From Paenibacillus sp. FSL H7-0331 (GTDB taxonomy: Bacteria > Bacillota > Bacilli > Paenibacillales > NBRC-103111): DNA of 64,000 nucleotides. Below, piece after piece: positions 47,172-55,101 of this stretch (positions are counted from its first letter, which is position 1; each line of letters opens with the position of its first letter). The stretch spans positions 369,204-433,203 of the forward strand of contig NZ_MRTH01000004.1 of the NCBI RefSeq assembly GCF_001956045.1, written 5' to 3'. The translations under genes and the position numbers were made by a program. The notes below the pieces were generated by a model, which made no database searches, was not told the DNA's origin, and saw nothing but the letters and a program-made list of their open reading frames with translations.

Positions 47172-48053
47172 ATGGTAGATCGGAGTATTTCGGACAAGTT
47201 GTTCAGCTCGGCAGTTTTATTAATTTTATTGGTTATTGCTTTAACGATGTTTTTTCCTTTTTATTATGTATTCGTCGTTTCCTTCACCTCACCCGTTGAA
47301 TACTTGCGCAAAGGTCTGGTGCTGTTTCCAACTGAATGGACCCTGACCTCGTACAAATATTTACTGGCGAATAATGTATTTGTGAATGCAACGGCGGTGA
47401 GCACCTTTCTCGCGACAGTCGGAACAGCACTAAGCTTGGTTGTTACAGCAGCGGGAGCCTATACGTTGTCCAGAAAACGACTGCAGGGGAGAAGGGTGCT
47501 GCTGATCCTGATTCTGATGACGACCCTGTTTAATCCGGGCATTATCCCGCCGTATCTGGTAGTTAGGGAATTGGGTTTAATCAACAGTATTTGGTCATTA
47601 ATCGTACCTGTGCTAACGAGCGGCTGGTATGTGATATTAATGAAAGGCTTTTTTGAAAGTATTCCAGAGGAACTTGAAGAAGCAGGGAAAATTGATGGTG
47701 CATCTGATATTGGGATTTTCCTGCGGATCATTTTACCGCTGTCACTTCCTTCTCTGGCTGCTTTTGGTTTGTTTTATGCAGTGGCTTACTGGAATACCTT
47801 CTTCTCGGCGATTTTGTATATCAATAAGGCAGATTTAAGACCTCTGCAGGTTGTACTTCAAATGCTGCTGATTGATTCCTCCAGCTCGTCCTCGGGAGAA
47901 ATCGCCAATCAGATGTCGAGCGAAATATCGATTCCAACCGATACGCTAAAAATGGCTGCTGTAGTCATCTCGACCGTTCCGATTTTGCTGGTATACCCGT
48001 TTTTGCAAAAGCATTTTGCCAAAGGGGTTATGGTTGGCTCGATAAAGGGGTGA
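47172..48053 (+). CDS. Carbohydrate ABC transporter permease 2, second importer
   Basis: A 293-residue permease with six spans, EAA loop IPEELEEAGKIDGASDIGIF and the same HFAKGVMVGSIKG ending as the first importer's partner. The ATG has AAGGAGG upstream. A 94-bp gap to the previous gene shows no terminator. Confidence 0.92.
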   Translation: MVDRSISDKLFSSAVLLILLVIALTMFFPFYYVFVVSFTSPVEYLRKGLVLFPTEWTLTSYKYLLANNVFVNATAVSTFLATVGTALSLVVTAAGAYTLSRKRLQGRRVLLILILMTTLFNPGIIPPYLVVRELGLINSIWSLIVPVLTSGWYVILMKGFFESIPEELEEAGKIDGASDIGIFLRIILPLSLPSLAAFGLFYAVAYWNTFFSAILYINKADLRPLQVVLQMLLIDSSSSSSGEIANQMSSEISIPTDTLKMAAVVISTVPILLVYPFLQKHFAKGVMVGSIKG

Positions 48054-48155
48054 GTAGATTTGGAATAGCCCGTTTGTCTGTGGTGGGTTGATGAATGCAG
48101 CTGAAAAAGCTGATATTGGGGTAAGCTTAATAACATACTCAGGGAGGTTACAAGG

Positions 48156-49721
48156 ATGAAACGTTATCATTCCAACATGCACCAAAAAATCGCATTCACA
48201 TGTGCTGCGGCACTCGTTCTGCCTGCTTTGCTTACGGCTTGCTCAGGTGGTGCCGGAAGTACGGGCGGAGATACCAAAGCCGGAGGAGCGACGAATGCGG
48301 ATACAGGGAAACCTACGGAAATATCGATCTTTGCCAACCAACAGGGTGCGCAAGCCGTAGATTCCTCTAATGAGCTGCTCAAGGAAATCGAGAAAAAAAC
48401 AAATACAAAATTGAGTATTACCTGGGTGCCTTTTAACTCGATCAAAGAAAAAACAAAGGTAGCACTGGCATCTGGAGACTTATCTGACCTGACCTTTGTT
48501 GATAATGTTTACGATTCGCAGGTCGTCCAGATGGCGACTTCGGGAGCTTTTTGGGATTTGACTCCTTATATCAAGGATTATCCGAACCTGAACGCGCTGC
48601 CCAAGGAAATATGGGATAATGCCAAGATCGATGGCAAAAACTTTGGAGTACCCCGGCCTCGTCCGCTTGAGGGTGGTTGGGGGGTTCATGTCCGTAAAGA
48701 TTGGCTGGATAAGCTGGGGCTGAAGGTTCCTGAAACGATGGACGATATTTATGCAGCAGCTAAGGCATTCACCGAAAAAGACCCTGATGGCAATGGAAAA
48801 GCGGATACGTTTGGACTTACCGGAAATGTGGATGCCGATGGGATGGGTGCTTATGGCTGGGTTGAAAATGTATTTGTCGGGGCGTCAGGCAAATGGAAAT
48901 TGAAGGATGGACAGTTGGTTCCTGTTATTTATGAGCCGGGACAGAAGCAGGCCTTGGAATGGTTGAAAAAAGCCTATGATGAAAAGGTGCTTGTTCCCGA
49001 TTTTGCCGTTATGAAATCAACGCAAGCCAGAGAGCAGTATATGGCGAACAAAGCGGGAATATTTGGCTCTGCGCTTAATCCTCAATGGTTGTATACGGAT
49101 GCGCTTCGTAAAATCGATCCGCAAGCCGACTCCTATCCGTTAACATACGTGACTGGACCGGAAGGCAAGTTCGCGGGCAAGGATTCGGGTGTATTCGGGA
49201 TGTTCGTCATTCCCAAGACGGTGTCGGAAGCGAAGCTGAAGAAAATTTTGGCTTTTGTGGATCAAGGCAATAGCGAGGAAATTTCAACGATGACCCAATT
49301 TGGTTTGGCCGATAAGCATTATACAATCAAAGACGGCTTCAAGGTTGCGACAGAGCAAGCCAAGATTGATAATATTCCGGATGTAACGAATAACCTGCTG
49401 CAAATTTTTCAGCGATACGATAAATACCAACGGGCCTATTACAATGGTATTCCCAAAGAATTCTACGAGCGCAACAAAAAAATCGTCGATGATCGTTCGA
49501 GCTTCAGCAAGCCGGACATCAGTACGGGGTTAATCTCGCAAACGGCATTGACCTTAGGACCCGATCTGTACAAAAAAATTCAGGATATGAAAATCAAAGT
49601 CATTCTCGGTAAAGAGCCCATGTCTGCTTGGGATGATTATGTGGCTAAGCTGAAAACCGATCCACAGTTCGTGAAAATTATTCAAGAAACCAACGAAGCC
49701 TACAAAAATAAAAATAAATAA
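48156..49721 (+). CDS. Carbohydrate ABC transporter substrate-binding lipoprotein, second importer
   Basis: A 521-residue lipoprotein with lipobox LTAC near residue 28, a Gly-rich linker and an extracellular solute-binding domain (KDPDGNGKADTFGL loop). It is diverged from the binding protein of importer 1, so the two importers probably take different glycans. ATG follows GGGAGG. Confidence 0.92.
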   Translation: MKRYHSNMHQKIAFTCAAALVLPALLTACSGGAGSTGGDTKAGGATNADTGKPTEISIFANQQGAQAVDSSNELLKEIEKKTNTKLSITWVPFNSIKEKTKVALASGDLSDLTFVDNVYDSQVVQMATSGAFWDLTPYIKDYPNLNALPKEIWDNAKIDGKNFGVPRPRPLEGGWGVHVRKDWLDKLGLKVPETMDDIYAAAKAFTEKDPDGNGKADTFGLTGNVDADGMGAYGWVENVFVGASGKWKLKDGQLVPVIYEPGQKQALEWLKKAYDEKVLVPDFAVMKSTQAREQYMANKAGIFGSALNPQWLYTDALRKIDPQADSYPLTYVTGPEGKFAGKDSGVFGMFVIPKTVSEAKLKKILAFVDQGNSEEISTMTQFGLADKHYTIKDGFKVATEQAKIDNIPDVTNNLLQIFQRYDKYQRAYYNGIPKEFYERNKKIVDDRSSFSKPDISTGLISQTALTLGPDLYKKIQDMKIKVILGKEPMSAWDDYVAKLKTDPQFVKIIQETNEAYKNKNK

Positions 49722-49732
49722 TGAGTTGATTG

Positions 49733-49777
49733 TCCCTGGTTGCCGGTTCTATGGTAATCAGGGATGTTGTTATTTTC
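49733..49777 (+). terminator. Intrinsic terminator after importer 2
   Basis: TCCCTGGTT and AATCAGGGA (one G-U pair) with a 14-base loop, followed by a T-rich stretch broken by G and A. Confidence 0.6.
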
Positions 49778-49797
49778 TAATGATAGGGCTGAAGCGT

Positions 49798-50625
49798 ATG
49801 GATTATGAGTTTTTGACAGGGTTTACGCCGCGAATGGTCGATGTGGTGGAGCGGGAAGCGGAGTTCTGGGAACGATTTAATTATAACCTGCTGCGTGAGA
49901 GAACAAGACTTCATGTGCTCTGTTATGTGTACGCGGGTAAAGGCCTGCTTGAGCTTGATGGGGAAAGACATTTGCTCGTATCTGGCAGTTTGTTTCAAAT
50001 TCGCCCGAACCGACATATGCGAATTACGACTCAACCGGATTCTCCGGTATGCTTCTTTTCCTTTCATTTTCAATATTGTCTGACCAACTGGGAGGGCATC
50101 AACATGAAAATCACGGAAGGGGTTGAAGAGCTGCCTTTTCCAATCGTTCAATATGTTCAGGAGCAGCCTGCTCTGACAGCCGCATTCCGTAAAGCCTTTC
50201 AGCTATGGAGGGACAAGAACAGCGGCTACGTATGGCTGGTCAAGCTTGAATTTCTGAATACACTCCAGCTTATGAATCAGCTATCCACGATGCAGCAGGA
50301 GGATTCCTCGACCTTGGCAGCGATTCAGAAGGCCATTCAATATATGAAATCTGCCTATCAGGAGCCGTTAACGAGAGATATGCTGGCGGAGCATGTGTCC
50401 TTATCACATGGTTATTTTTCCGTTTCCTTTAAAAAGCATACAGGCATTAGTCCTATCCAATATTTAACCCAAATACGTATGGATTCCGCCAAGCATCTGC
50501 TTAAAAGTTCAATGCTCCCGATCAAAAAAATCGCTGAAGAGAGCGGATTTCCTGACTCCTTTTATTTCTCGCGTTTGTTTGTCAAAGAAACCGGTATGTC
50601 TCCTCGCGACTATCGGAACTCTTAG
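49798..50625 (+). CDS. AraC-family regulator with cupin-like N-terminus
   Basis: A 275-residue regulator. The N-terminal half (to about 140) is cupin-like and probably binds sugar. The C-terminal double HTH (about 175-275) has DMLAEHVSLSHGYFSVSF and AEESGFPDSFYFSRLF. The start at 49798 is chosen because earlier codons run through the terminator stem. It may control importer 2 or an unlinked set. Confidence 0.88.
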   Translation: MDYEFLTGFTPRMVDVVEREAEFWERFNYNLLRERTRLHVLCYVYAGKGLLELDGERHLLVSGSLFQIRPNRHMRITTQPDSPVCFFSFHFQYCLTNWEGINMKITEGVEELPFPIVQYVQEQPALTAAFRKAFQLWRDKNSGYVWLVKLEFLNTLQLMNQLSTMQQEDSSTLAAIQKAIQYMKSAYQEPLTRDMLAEHVSLSHGYFSVSFKKHTGISPIQYLTQIRMDSAKHLLKSSMLPIKKIAEESGFPDSFYFSRLFVKETGMSPRDYRNS

Positions 50626-50632
50626 CTGCAGC

Positions 50633-50672
50633 CGATAGAGAAACCTCTATCACATAAATGAGAGAGGTTCCT
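50633..50672. terminator. Hairpin between convergent genes
   Basis: AACCTCT and AGAGGTT form the main stem; GATAGAG/CTCTATC is an alternative fold. Confidence 0.6.
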
Positions 50673-50686
50673 GATAAAACTTATAA

Positions 50687-51037
50687 CTACATTTTAGGAT
50701 TCGCGCCATATTTATTATCATACTCTTCACTATCCTGACACAAAAATACAATGAGGATAATGCTTCCAATCAGCGGAATCAAACTAATTAAGAGCCACCA
50801 TCCGCTTCTTCCCGTATCGTGTAGTCGACGAGCTCCAACAGCTAAAGACGGTAACAAAATAGCTAATGAATACAGTCCTGCTAATACGGAATTCAGATTT
50901 ACGATTGAATCCAATATTGCCGCCACAATAGAAAAGATGGTACTGAACAGAAAAAACATCCAGTATTCCTTGCGTCTTGCTCTCCCTTGAAACCCAGCGT
51001 AATTCTTAAACGCTTTTAAAAACCATTCCATTTCCAA
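50687..51037 (-). CDS. DUF805 family membrane protein
   Basis: A 116-residue protein with three to four membrane spans and the DUF805 pattern (GRARRKEYWMFFLF near residue 19, VGARRLHDTGRSGWW near residue 67). The family has no fixed function and is common in bacteria. ATG 51037 has AGGTGG seven bases upstream. Confidence 0.88.
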   Translation of the reverse strand: MEMEWFLKAFKNYAGFQGRARRKEYWMFFLFSTIFSIVAAILDSIVNLNSVLAGLYSLAILLPSLAVGARRLHDTGRSGWWLLISLIPLIGSIILIVFLCQDSEEYDNKYGANPKM

Positions 51038-51150
51038 TCCACCTCGATTTCATTTTGTTGCGGTATCCGCAATCTTTCAATTACTTTTTCTATATCGGCA
51101 GGTAGAATACAAATTTTAAGTATATTCCCAAATTTTTTTTGAAAAAATGT

Positions 51151-51206
51151 TTGCCCTTGCCCTTGCACTTAGGTTTTTCCGTTGCTCTTGCTCTTGCCCT
51201 TGCTCT
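51151..51206. repeat. Degenerate hexanucleotide repeat (TTGCCC/TTGCTC)
   Basis: TTGCCC TTGCCC TTGCAC, a 13-base break, then TTGCTC TTGCTC TTGCCC TTGCTC. The units keep TTGC and vary in the last two bases. It lies just before the palindromic element. Confidence 0.7.
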
Positions 51207-51217
51207 CTACCTCCTGC

Positions 51218-51388
51218 CAAGTGAGGTGAACGCTGAGCGAAGCGGTCGTGGTGTTCTGGAGAAGCGGAGCGCTCGCCTTTGTTTGCGGATTTTCACCGAT
51301 AAATGTCTTATCAAATGAGGAAAATCCGCAAACAACAGCGATCGTAAGAACTCTTCGACCGCGCAGCTCCCCTCGTTCACCTCACTTG
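51218..51388. repeat. Large imperfect palindromic element, 171 bp
   Basis: The ends are a perfect 15-bp inverted pair, CAAGTGAGGTGAACG (51218-51232) and CGTTCACCTCACTTG (51374-51388). The inner arms GTTTGCGGATTTTC (51281-51294) and GAAAATCCGCAAAC (51320-51333) are a perfect 14-bp pair, and GC-rich partly matching flanks lie between. No coding frame of known type fits. It may be an interspersed intergenic repeat or a non-autonomous mobile element. Confidence 0.75.
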
Positions 51389-51501
51389 TTGCACACTTTT
51401 CTCCAGATTTTCCGAAACTTTTGTTCATGTACGAACCTCCGATGTGCCTTTATAGTAGAACCTATAAGCAATTAGATTCCACGGTTAAAGGAGCGAATAA
51501 G

Positions 51502-52641
51502 ATGAACAATAAACCTAATATCATTGATGCTGATGTGCATAATGCGATTGCCAAGCCCAAGGATCTGCTTCCATTTTTGCCGAGAGTATGGCACGAGAAC
51601 TGGCTGGCAAGCGGTCCAGGCTACGGTGGAGGCTGGTATTCACCGATAGGCGTGATGCGTAAGGATTCCGTTCCTGAAGGTGGAGGAACTCCAGGCAGCG
51701 ACCCTGCCTTCATGCTGAAGCACCATTTTGAAAAATACGGAATTGACTACGGGATTTTGACAGGGTCCGGGGTGCTCGGCATTTCTCTGAATCCGAATCC
51801 CGATTATGGTAATGTCGTCGCCAGTGCTTACAATGATTGGCTCGTTGAAACCTGGCTGAAGGCCAGTCCGGTATTTAAAGGGTCTATTCTTATCAATCAT
51901 TCGGACCCGCAGGCAGCGGCCAATGAAATCGATCGGATGGCCAAGCACCCGGATATGGTGCAGGTGATTATGTGCAGTGGTTCGAGAATGCTGTATGGTC
52001 AGCGTTATTATCATCCGATCTACGAGGCGGCGGAGCGTAACGGACTGCCGGTGGCTGTTCATCCCGGAACGGAAGGCAGGGGCATATCGGGAGCACCGAC
52101 ACCATCCGGTTACCCGACATCCTATCTGGAATGGCACAATATTTTGCCGACGAACTATATGGCCCATGTGAACAGTCTGGTCTGTGAAGGGGTATTTGAA
52201 AAGTTTCCAAAGCTGAAGTTTGTTGCCATTGAAGGTGGAATTGCATGGCTGCCGCATTTGATGTGGCGGATGGACAAGAATTACAAAGCGCTGAGGGATT
52301 TAGTCCCTTGGTTGAAGCGGATGCCCTCCGAGTATATTCGAGAGCATATTTTGCTAACGACACAGCCGATTGAAGAGCCGACAAACCCTGATCATCTTAA
52401 CCAGGTTTTTGATATGATTGGCGGCGACCATATGGTCATGTTCTCATCCGATTATCCGCACTGGGACTTTGATAATCCACAGATGGTGCTGCAGCCGATT
52501 CGCAAAGATTTACGACGTAAGATTCTGGTCGAAAATGCTATGAATCTGTATGGACTGTATGACAAACCAGCTGCAAACATCGCACAATCGACTGAGGCTC
52601 CTTCGAACGTAACTTCCTCAGAGCCTTACAACAAGGCTTAA
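51502..52641 (+). CDS. Amidohydrolase-related protein (Amidohydro_2 type)
   Basis: A 379-residue TIM-barrel metal-dependent hydrolase or decarboxylase. Metal-site elements are IDADVH at the N-terminus (D-x-H in place of H-x-H), AVHPGTEG in the middle and SSDYPHWDFDNP near the C-terminus. Related proteins include decarboxylases of aromatic acids. ATG 51502 has AAAGGAG upstream. The Rieske gene follows 47 bases later. Confidence 0.85.
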   Translation: MNNKPNIIDADVHNAIAKPKDLLPFLPRVWHENWLASGPGYGGGWYSPIGVMRKDSVPEGGGTPGSDPAFMLKHHFEKYGIDYGILTGSGVLGISLNPNPDYGNVVASAYNDWLVETWLKASPVFKGSILINHSDPQAAANEIDRMAKHPDMVQVIMCSGSRMLYGQRYYHPIYEAAERNGLPVAVHPGTEGRGISGAPTPSGYPTSYLEWHNILPTNYMAHVNSLVCEGVFEKFPKLKFVAIEGGIAWLPHLMWRMDKNYKALRDLVPWLKRMPSEYIREHILLTTQPIEEPTNPDHLNQVFDMIGGDHMVMFSSDYPHWDFDNPQMVLQPIRKDLRRKILVENAMNLYGLYDKPAANIAQSTEAPSNVTSSEPYNKA

Positions 52642-52688
52642 ACGGGTAAGGTCCGTTGGTTCTATAAATTCGAAGGAGGAACACCATA

Positions 52689-53051
52689 ATGAATAAAGTC
52701 AAAGTACGTTACGAGGCTGCGTCACTCATGGAATTGCAGGAAAAAGGGCGGGTCATAGCAGTGGTTAAAGGCATGGAGATCGGGATCTTTCTTGTAAAAG
52801 GAAACCTGCATGCATGGCGAAATGTGTGCCCGCACGCTGCGGCTCCGGTGTGTGTAGGGGTTGTATGCGGGACCCGATTACCCTCGATGGTATATGAGTA
52901 TCAATATGGCAGGGAGCAGGAAATTGTTCGCTGTCCCTGGCATGGCTGGGAGTTCGATCTGACCAATGGCCAGCATTTGGCAGATCCTAACGTCCGACTG
53001 CGGGGATATGAGGTGGAGACAGAGGGTGATCAGGTCTATGTGCTGATCTGA
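52689..53051 (+). CDS. Rieske [2Fe-2S] protein
   Basis: A 120-residue ferredoxin-like Rieske protein with cluster ligands C47 and H49 (VCPHAAAP) and C82 and H85 (RCPWHGWEFD). There is no catalytic domain, so it is an electron carrier or a regulatory partner. It is cotranscribed with the amidohydrolase, and convergent with the AraC gene 10 bases away. Confidence 0.9.
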   Translation: MNKVKVRYEAASLMELQEKGRVIAVVKGMEIGIFLVKGNLHAWRNVCPHAAAPVCVGVVCGTRLPSMVYEYQYGREQEIVRCPWHGWEFDLTNGQHLADPNVRLRGYEVETEGDQVYVLI

Positions 53052-53060
53052 ATGCTTATG

Positions 53061-53909
53061 TTAATGTCTGTTCCGAAATTGAGTCGGTGAAACGCCGAAA
53101 TAGGCTGTAAATTGCTTGGTGAAATAATGAATGGAAGCATAGCCCAGATACAATGAAATATCGGTTATGGATCGGTTGCTTTCAAGCAGGGTGGCTGCAG
53201 CTCTACGCATTTTTATTTTCAAAAGATAGGCTTTAGGTGACAGTCCCGTCATCTGTTTAAATAAATTATAGAAATGGGTCTTCTGCAGACCGCTCTGGAT
53301 TTGCCAATCGTCCTCGTCGTCCTCGTTCCAGGAGTGGCTCTCCATCTTTTCGATAATGCGTTGAATCCGTGGATCGAAGGGTTGTGCTGAGCGGCAAATT
53401 TGAAGAAATTCCAAAATCCAACCATAAAGCAGACTTGCTGAAATTTCGTTCTTAAACAGGCTGTTTTCACTGAACACACGAGTTATATGAATAAACAAAT
53501 CGACAAGACGAGGATGCTGTTGGATTTGTACCACCGAAGGAATGTGCTCCAGTTCATCACAGGGCATTATGGTAGTGAGGTATTGAGAGTCGATTTGTGC
53601 GGTGTTGTAGGCTACATGCTGCTTTGTCTGCATGGGATGATTTGTCCAAAGCTCGCAATAAATATTATAGCTGGACAAAGGATCTTCATGACTGCTCTGA
53701 AAACCATGTATATGTGTCGGTGGAATATAGAACAAAGATCCTCGACGTACAGGATAACGCTTGGAGCCGACTGTCACCGTGCCTTGTCCACCATCAAATA
53801 GATGAAAAGCATAACAATAACCATAACGATTTCCTTCATTGGAGCTTTCATAAAACTTGTAATGGTGGGCAATTCTTAGTGTTGGAGCTATATCTTGAAT
53901 GTTTTTCAC
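53061..53909 (-). CDS. AraC-family transcriptional regulator
   Basis: A 282-residue regulator with a cupin-like N-terminus (RRGSLFYIPPTHIHGFQSSH) and a C-terminal double HTH (about 175-280, QKTHFYNLFKQMTGLSPKAYL and YLGYASIHYFTKQF). The start is GTG at 53909 because an in-frame stop lies upstream. Divergent from the PhyH gene, which it likely controls. Confidence 0.88.
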   Translation of the reverse strand: MKNIQDIAPTLRIAHHYKFYESSNEGNRYGYCYAFHLFDGGQGTVTVGSKRYPVRRGSLFYIPPTHIHGFQSSHEDPLSSYNIYCELWTNHPMQTKQHVAYNTAQIDSQYLTTIMPCDELEHIPSVVQIQQHPRLVDLFIHITRVFSENSLFKNEISASLLYGWILEFLQICRSAQPFDPRIQRIIEKMESHSWNEDDEDDWQIQSGLQKTHFYNLFKQMTGLSPKAYLLKIKMRRAAATLLESNRSITDISLYLGYASIHYFTKQFTAYFGVSPTQFRNRH

Positions 53910-53965
53910 GGAGCCGATTCATCTCCTGACCATTGGAATACGAGCTGACCTCCTTAGTTTAACAT

Positions 53966-54049
53966 ATTTGAGCGAACTCAAATCACCGGAATATCGTACA
54001 AATCAGTGATGATTTATTAAAATACTTATGAACCGTCCATTGCTATAAT
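53966..54049 (+). promoter_or_regulatory. Divergent promoter region with inverted repeat
   Basis: ATTTGAG-CGAA-CTCAAAT (53966-53983) is a 7-bp inverted repeat between the AraC and PhyH genes. TGCTATAAT (54041-54049) is an extended -10 box for the PhyH gene, with no clear -35, as is usual for an activated promoter. Confidence 0.55.
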
Positions 54050-54093
54050 AATCCTGCAGATCAATCCAAACTTTATCTGGAGGTGTTTGAGTG

Positions 54094-54969
54094 ATGGACG
54101 TGTATGTAAGTGGCAGTTTAACGAAAGAGCAATTGGATTTTTATAACGATGAAGGTTATTTAGTTCTTCCCGAATTGTTGACAGAAGAAGATTTGCAAGC
54201 GGTGAAGCAGGCGATGTCACAAAAGGTGACACAGATAGCCGATGAGCTGTTAGCAGCAGGGTTAATTACGGATACTTTGGCCGATACTCCTTTTCCGAAT
54301 CGACTGGCGGATTTGTTCAAGGACTTATCCGCAGAGGAATTTCTGAAATACGGGCGCAGTTGGAGAGACCGCCTTCCAGGCTACTTTACCCTAATGAGTA
54401 ATCCCAAAATATTGAATGCAGTAGAATCGCTGATTGGCGGTGAAATATTTTCTAACCCGGTTTATAATGTTCGTCCCAAGGTTCCTCTTGTTGCGGCAGG
54501 TGCAGTACCGTGGCATCAGGACAAGTCGTATTGGCCGGATGCGAATGCAAATCCTGTCATTACAGTATGGATCTCATTGGTTGATGCAACGGAAGAAAAT
54601 GGCTGTCTGCATATCAAGCCGCGAACGCATAAAAAGCGGGTGTTGAAATGGCATCGGGAGAGTGCTACAGGAACCGGCTACACCGCTTTAAGCGAGAAGC
54701 AATTAGGAACTACACCAACTGTAATCTTGCCCGTAAAAGCAGGGAGTGCGATATTGTTTAACGATCGCTGCCTGCACATGTCCACTCCAAACTTGTCGAA
54801 AAGTGTTCGCTGGAGTGTGGATCTGCGTTACCAGCCAACAGATCAGGACCCGATGCCACAGCATGGAGCCGGTTTTCTTGCAAGAAGCCATAAGTATCCT
54901 GAACGGGTATGCACCTTGGCGGATTGGTTAAACAACCAACCTGAGCATAGAGAACAGGATTTGCGATAA
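54094..54969 (+). CDS. Phytanoyl-CoA dioxygenase (PhyH) family oxygenase
   Basis: A 291-residue Fe(II)/2-oxoglutarate oxygenase. The metal triad is H141 and D143 (WHQDKSYWPD) with distal H228 (CLHMSTPN), and R245 or a near Arg can bind 2-oxoglutarate. Substrate unknown; small hydrophobic or sugar-linked acids are possible. ATG 54094 and GTG 54091 both fit GGAGG; ATG is used. A strong terminator follows. Confidence 0.88.
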   Translation: MDVYVSGSLTKEQLDFYNDEGYLVLPELLTEEDLQAVKQAMSQKVTQIADELLAAGLITDTLADTPFPNRLADLFKDLSAEEFLKYGRSWRDRLPGYFTLMSNPKILNAVESLIGGEIFSNPVYNVRPKVPLVAAGAVPWHQDKSYWPDANANPVITVWISLVDATEENGCLHIKPRTHKKRVLKWHRESATGTGYTALSEKQLGTTPTVILPVKAGSAILFNDRCLHMSTPNLSKSVRWSVDLRYQPTDQDPMPQHGAGFLARSHKYPERVCTLADWLNNQPEHREQDLR

Positions 54970-54978
54970 TTGCATAGC

Positions 54979-55028
54979 AAACAGCGCCCTGAACCCGATA
55001 TTTCACTCGGGTCAGGGCGCTGTTTATT
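54979..55028. terminator. Strong bidirectional terminator
   Basis: AACAGCGCCCTGAACCCGA pairs with TCGGGTCAGGGCGCTGTT over about 18 bp with one mismatch, flanked by A and T runs. It serves PhyH and the convergent carB end. Confidence 0.9.
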
Positions 55029-55101
55029 TGGAGCCGTCATGCGAAGTATCGCAATGGATAGGGACTCTTTACCTCTTAGTCTAATGGAGAATAGGTTAAT
55101 G

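Noticed and set aside
47105..47299. 64-residue open frame between the second importer's permeases
   Set aside because: It overlaps the true permease start in another frame and has no ribosome site or homology.
53487..53929. Plus-strand open frames opposite the AraC gene at 53061-53909
   Set aside because: They are antisense to a clear AraC gene and show no protein family features.
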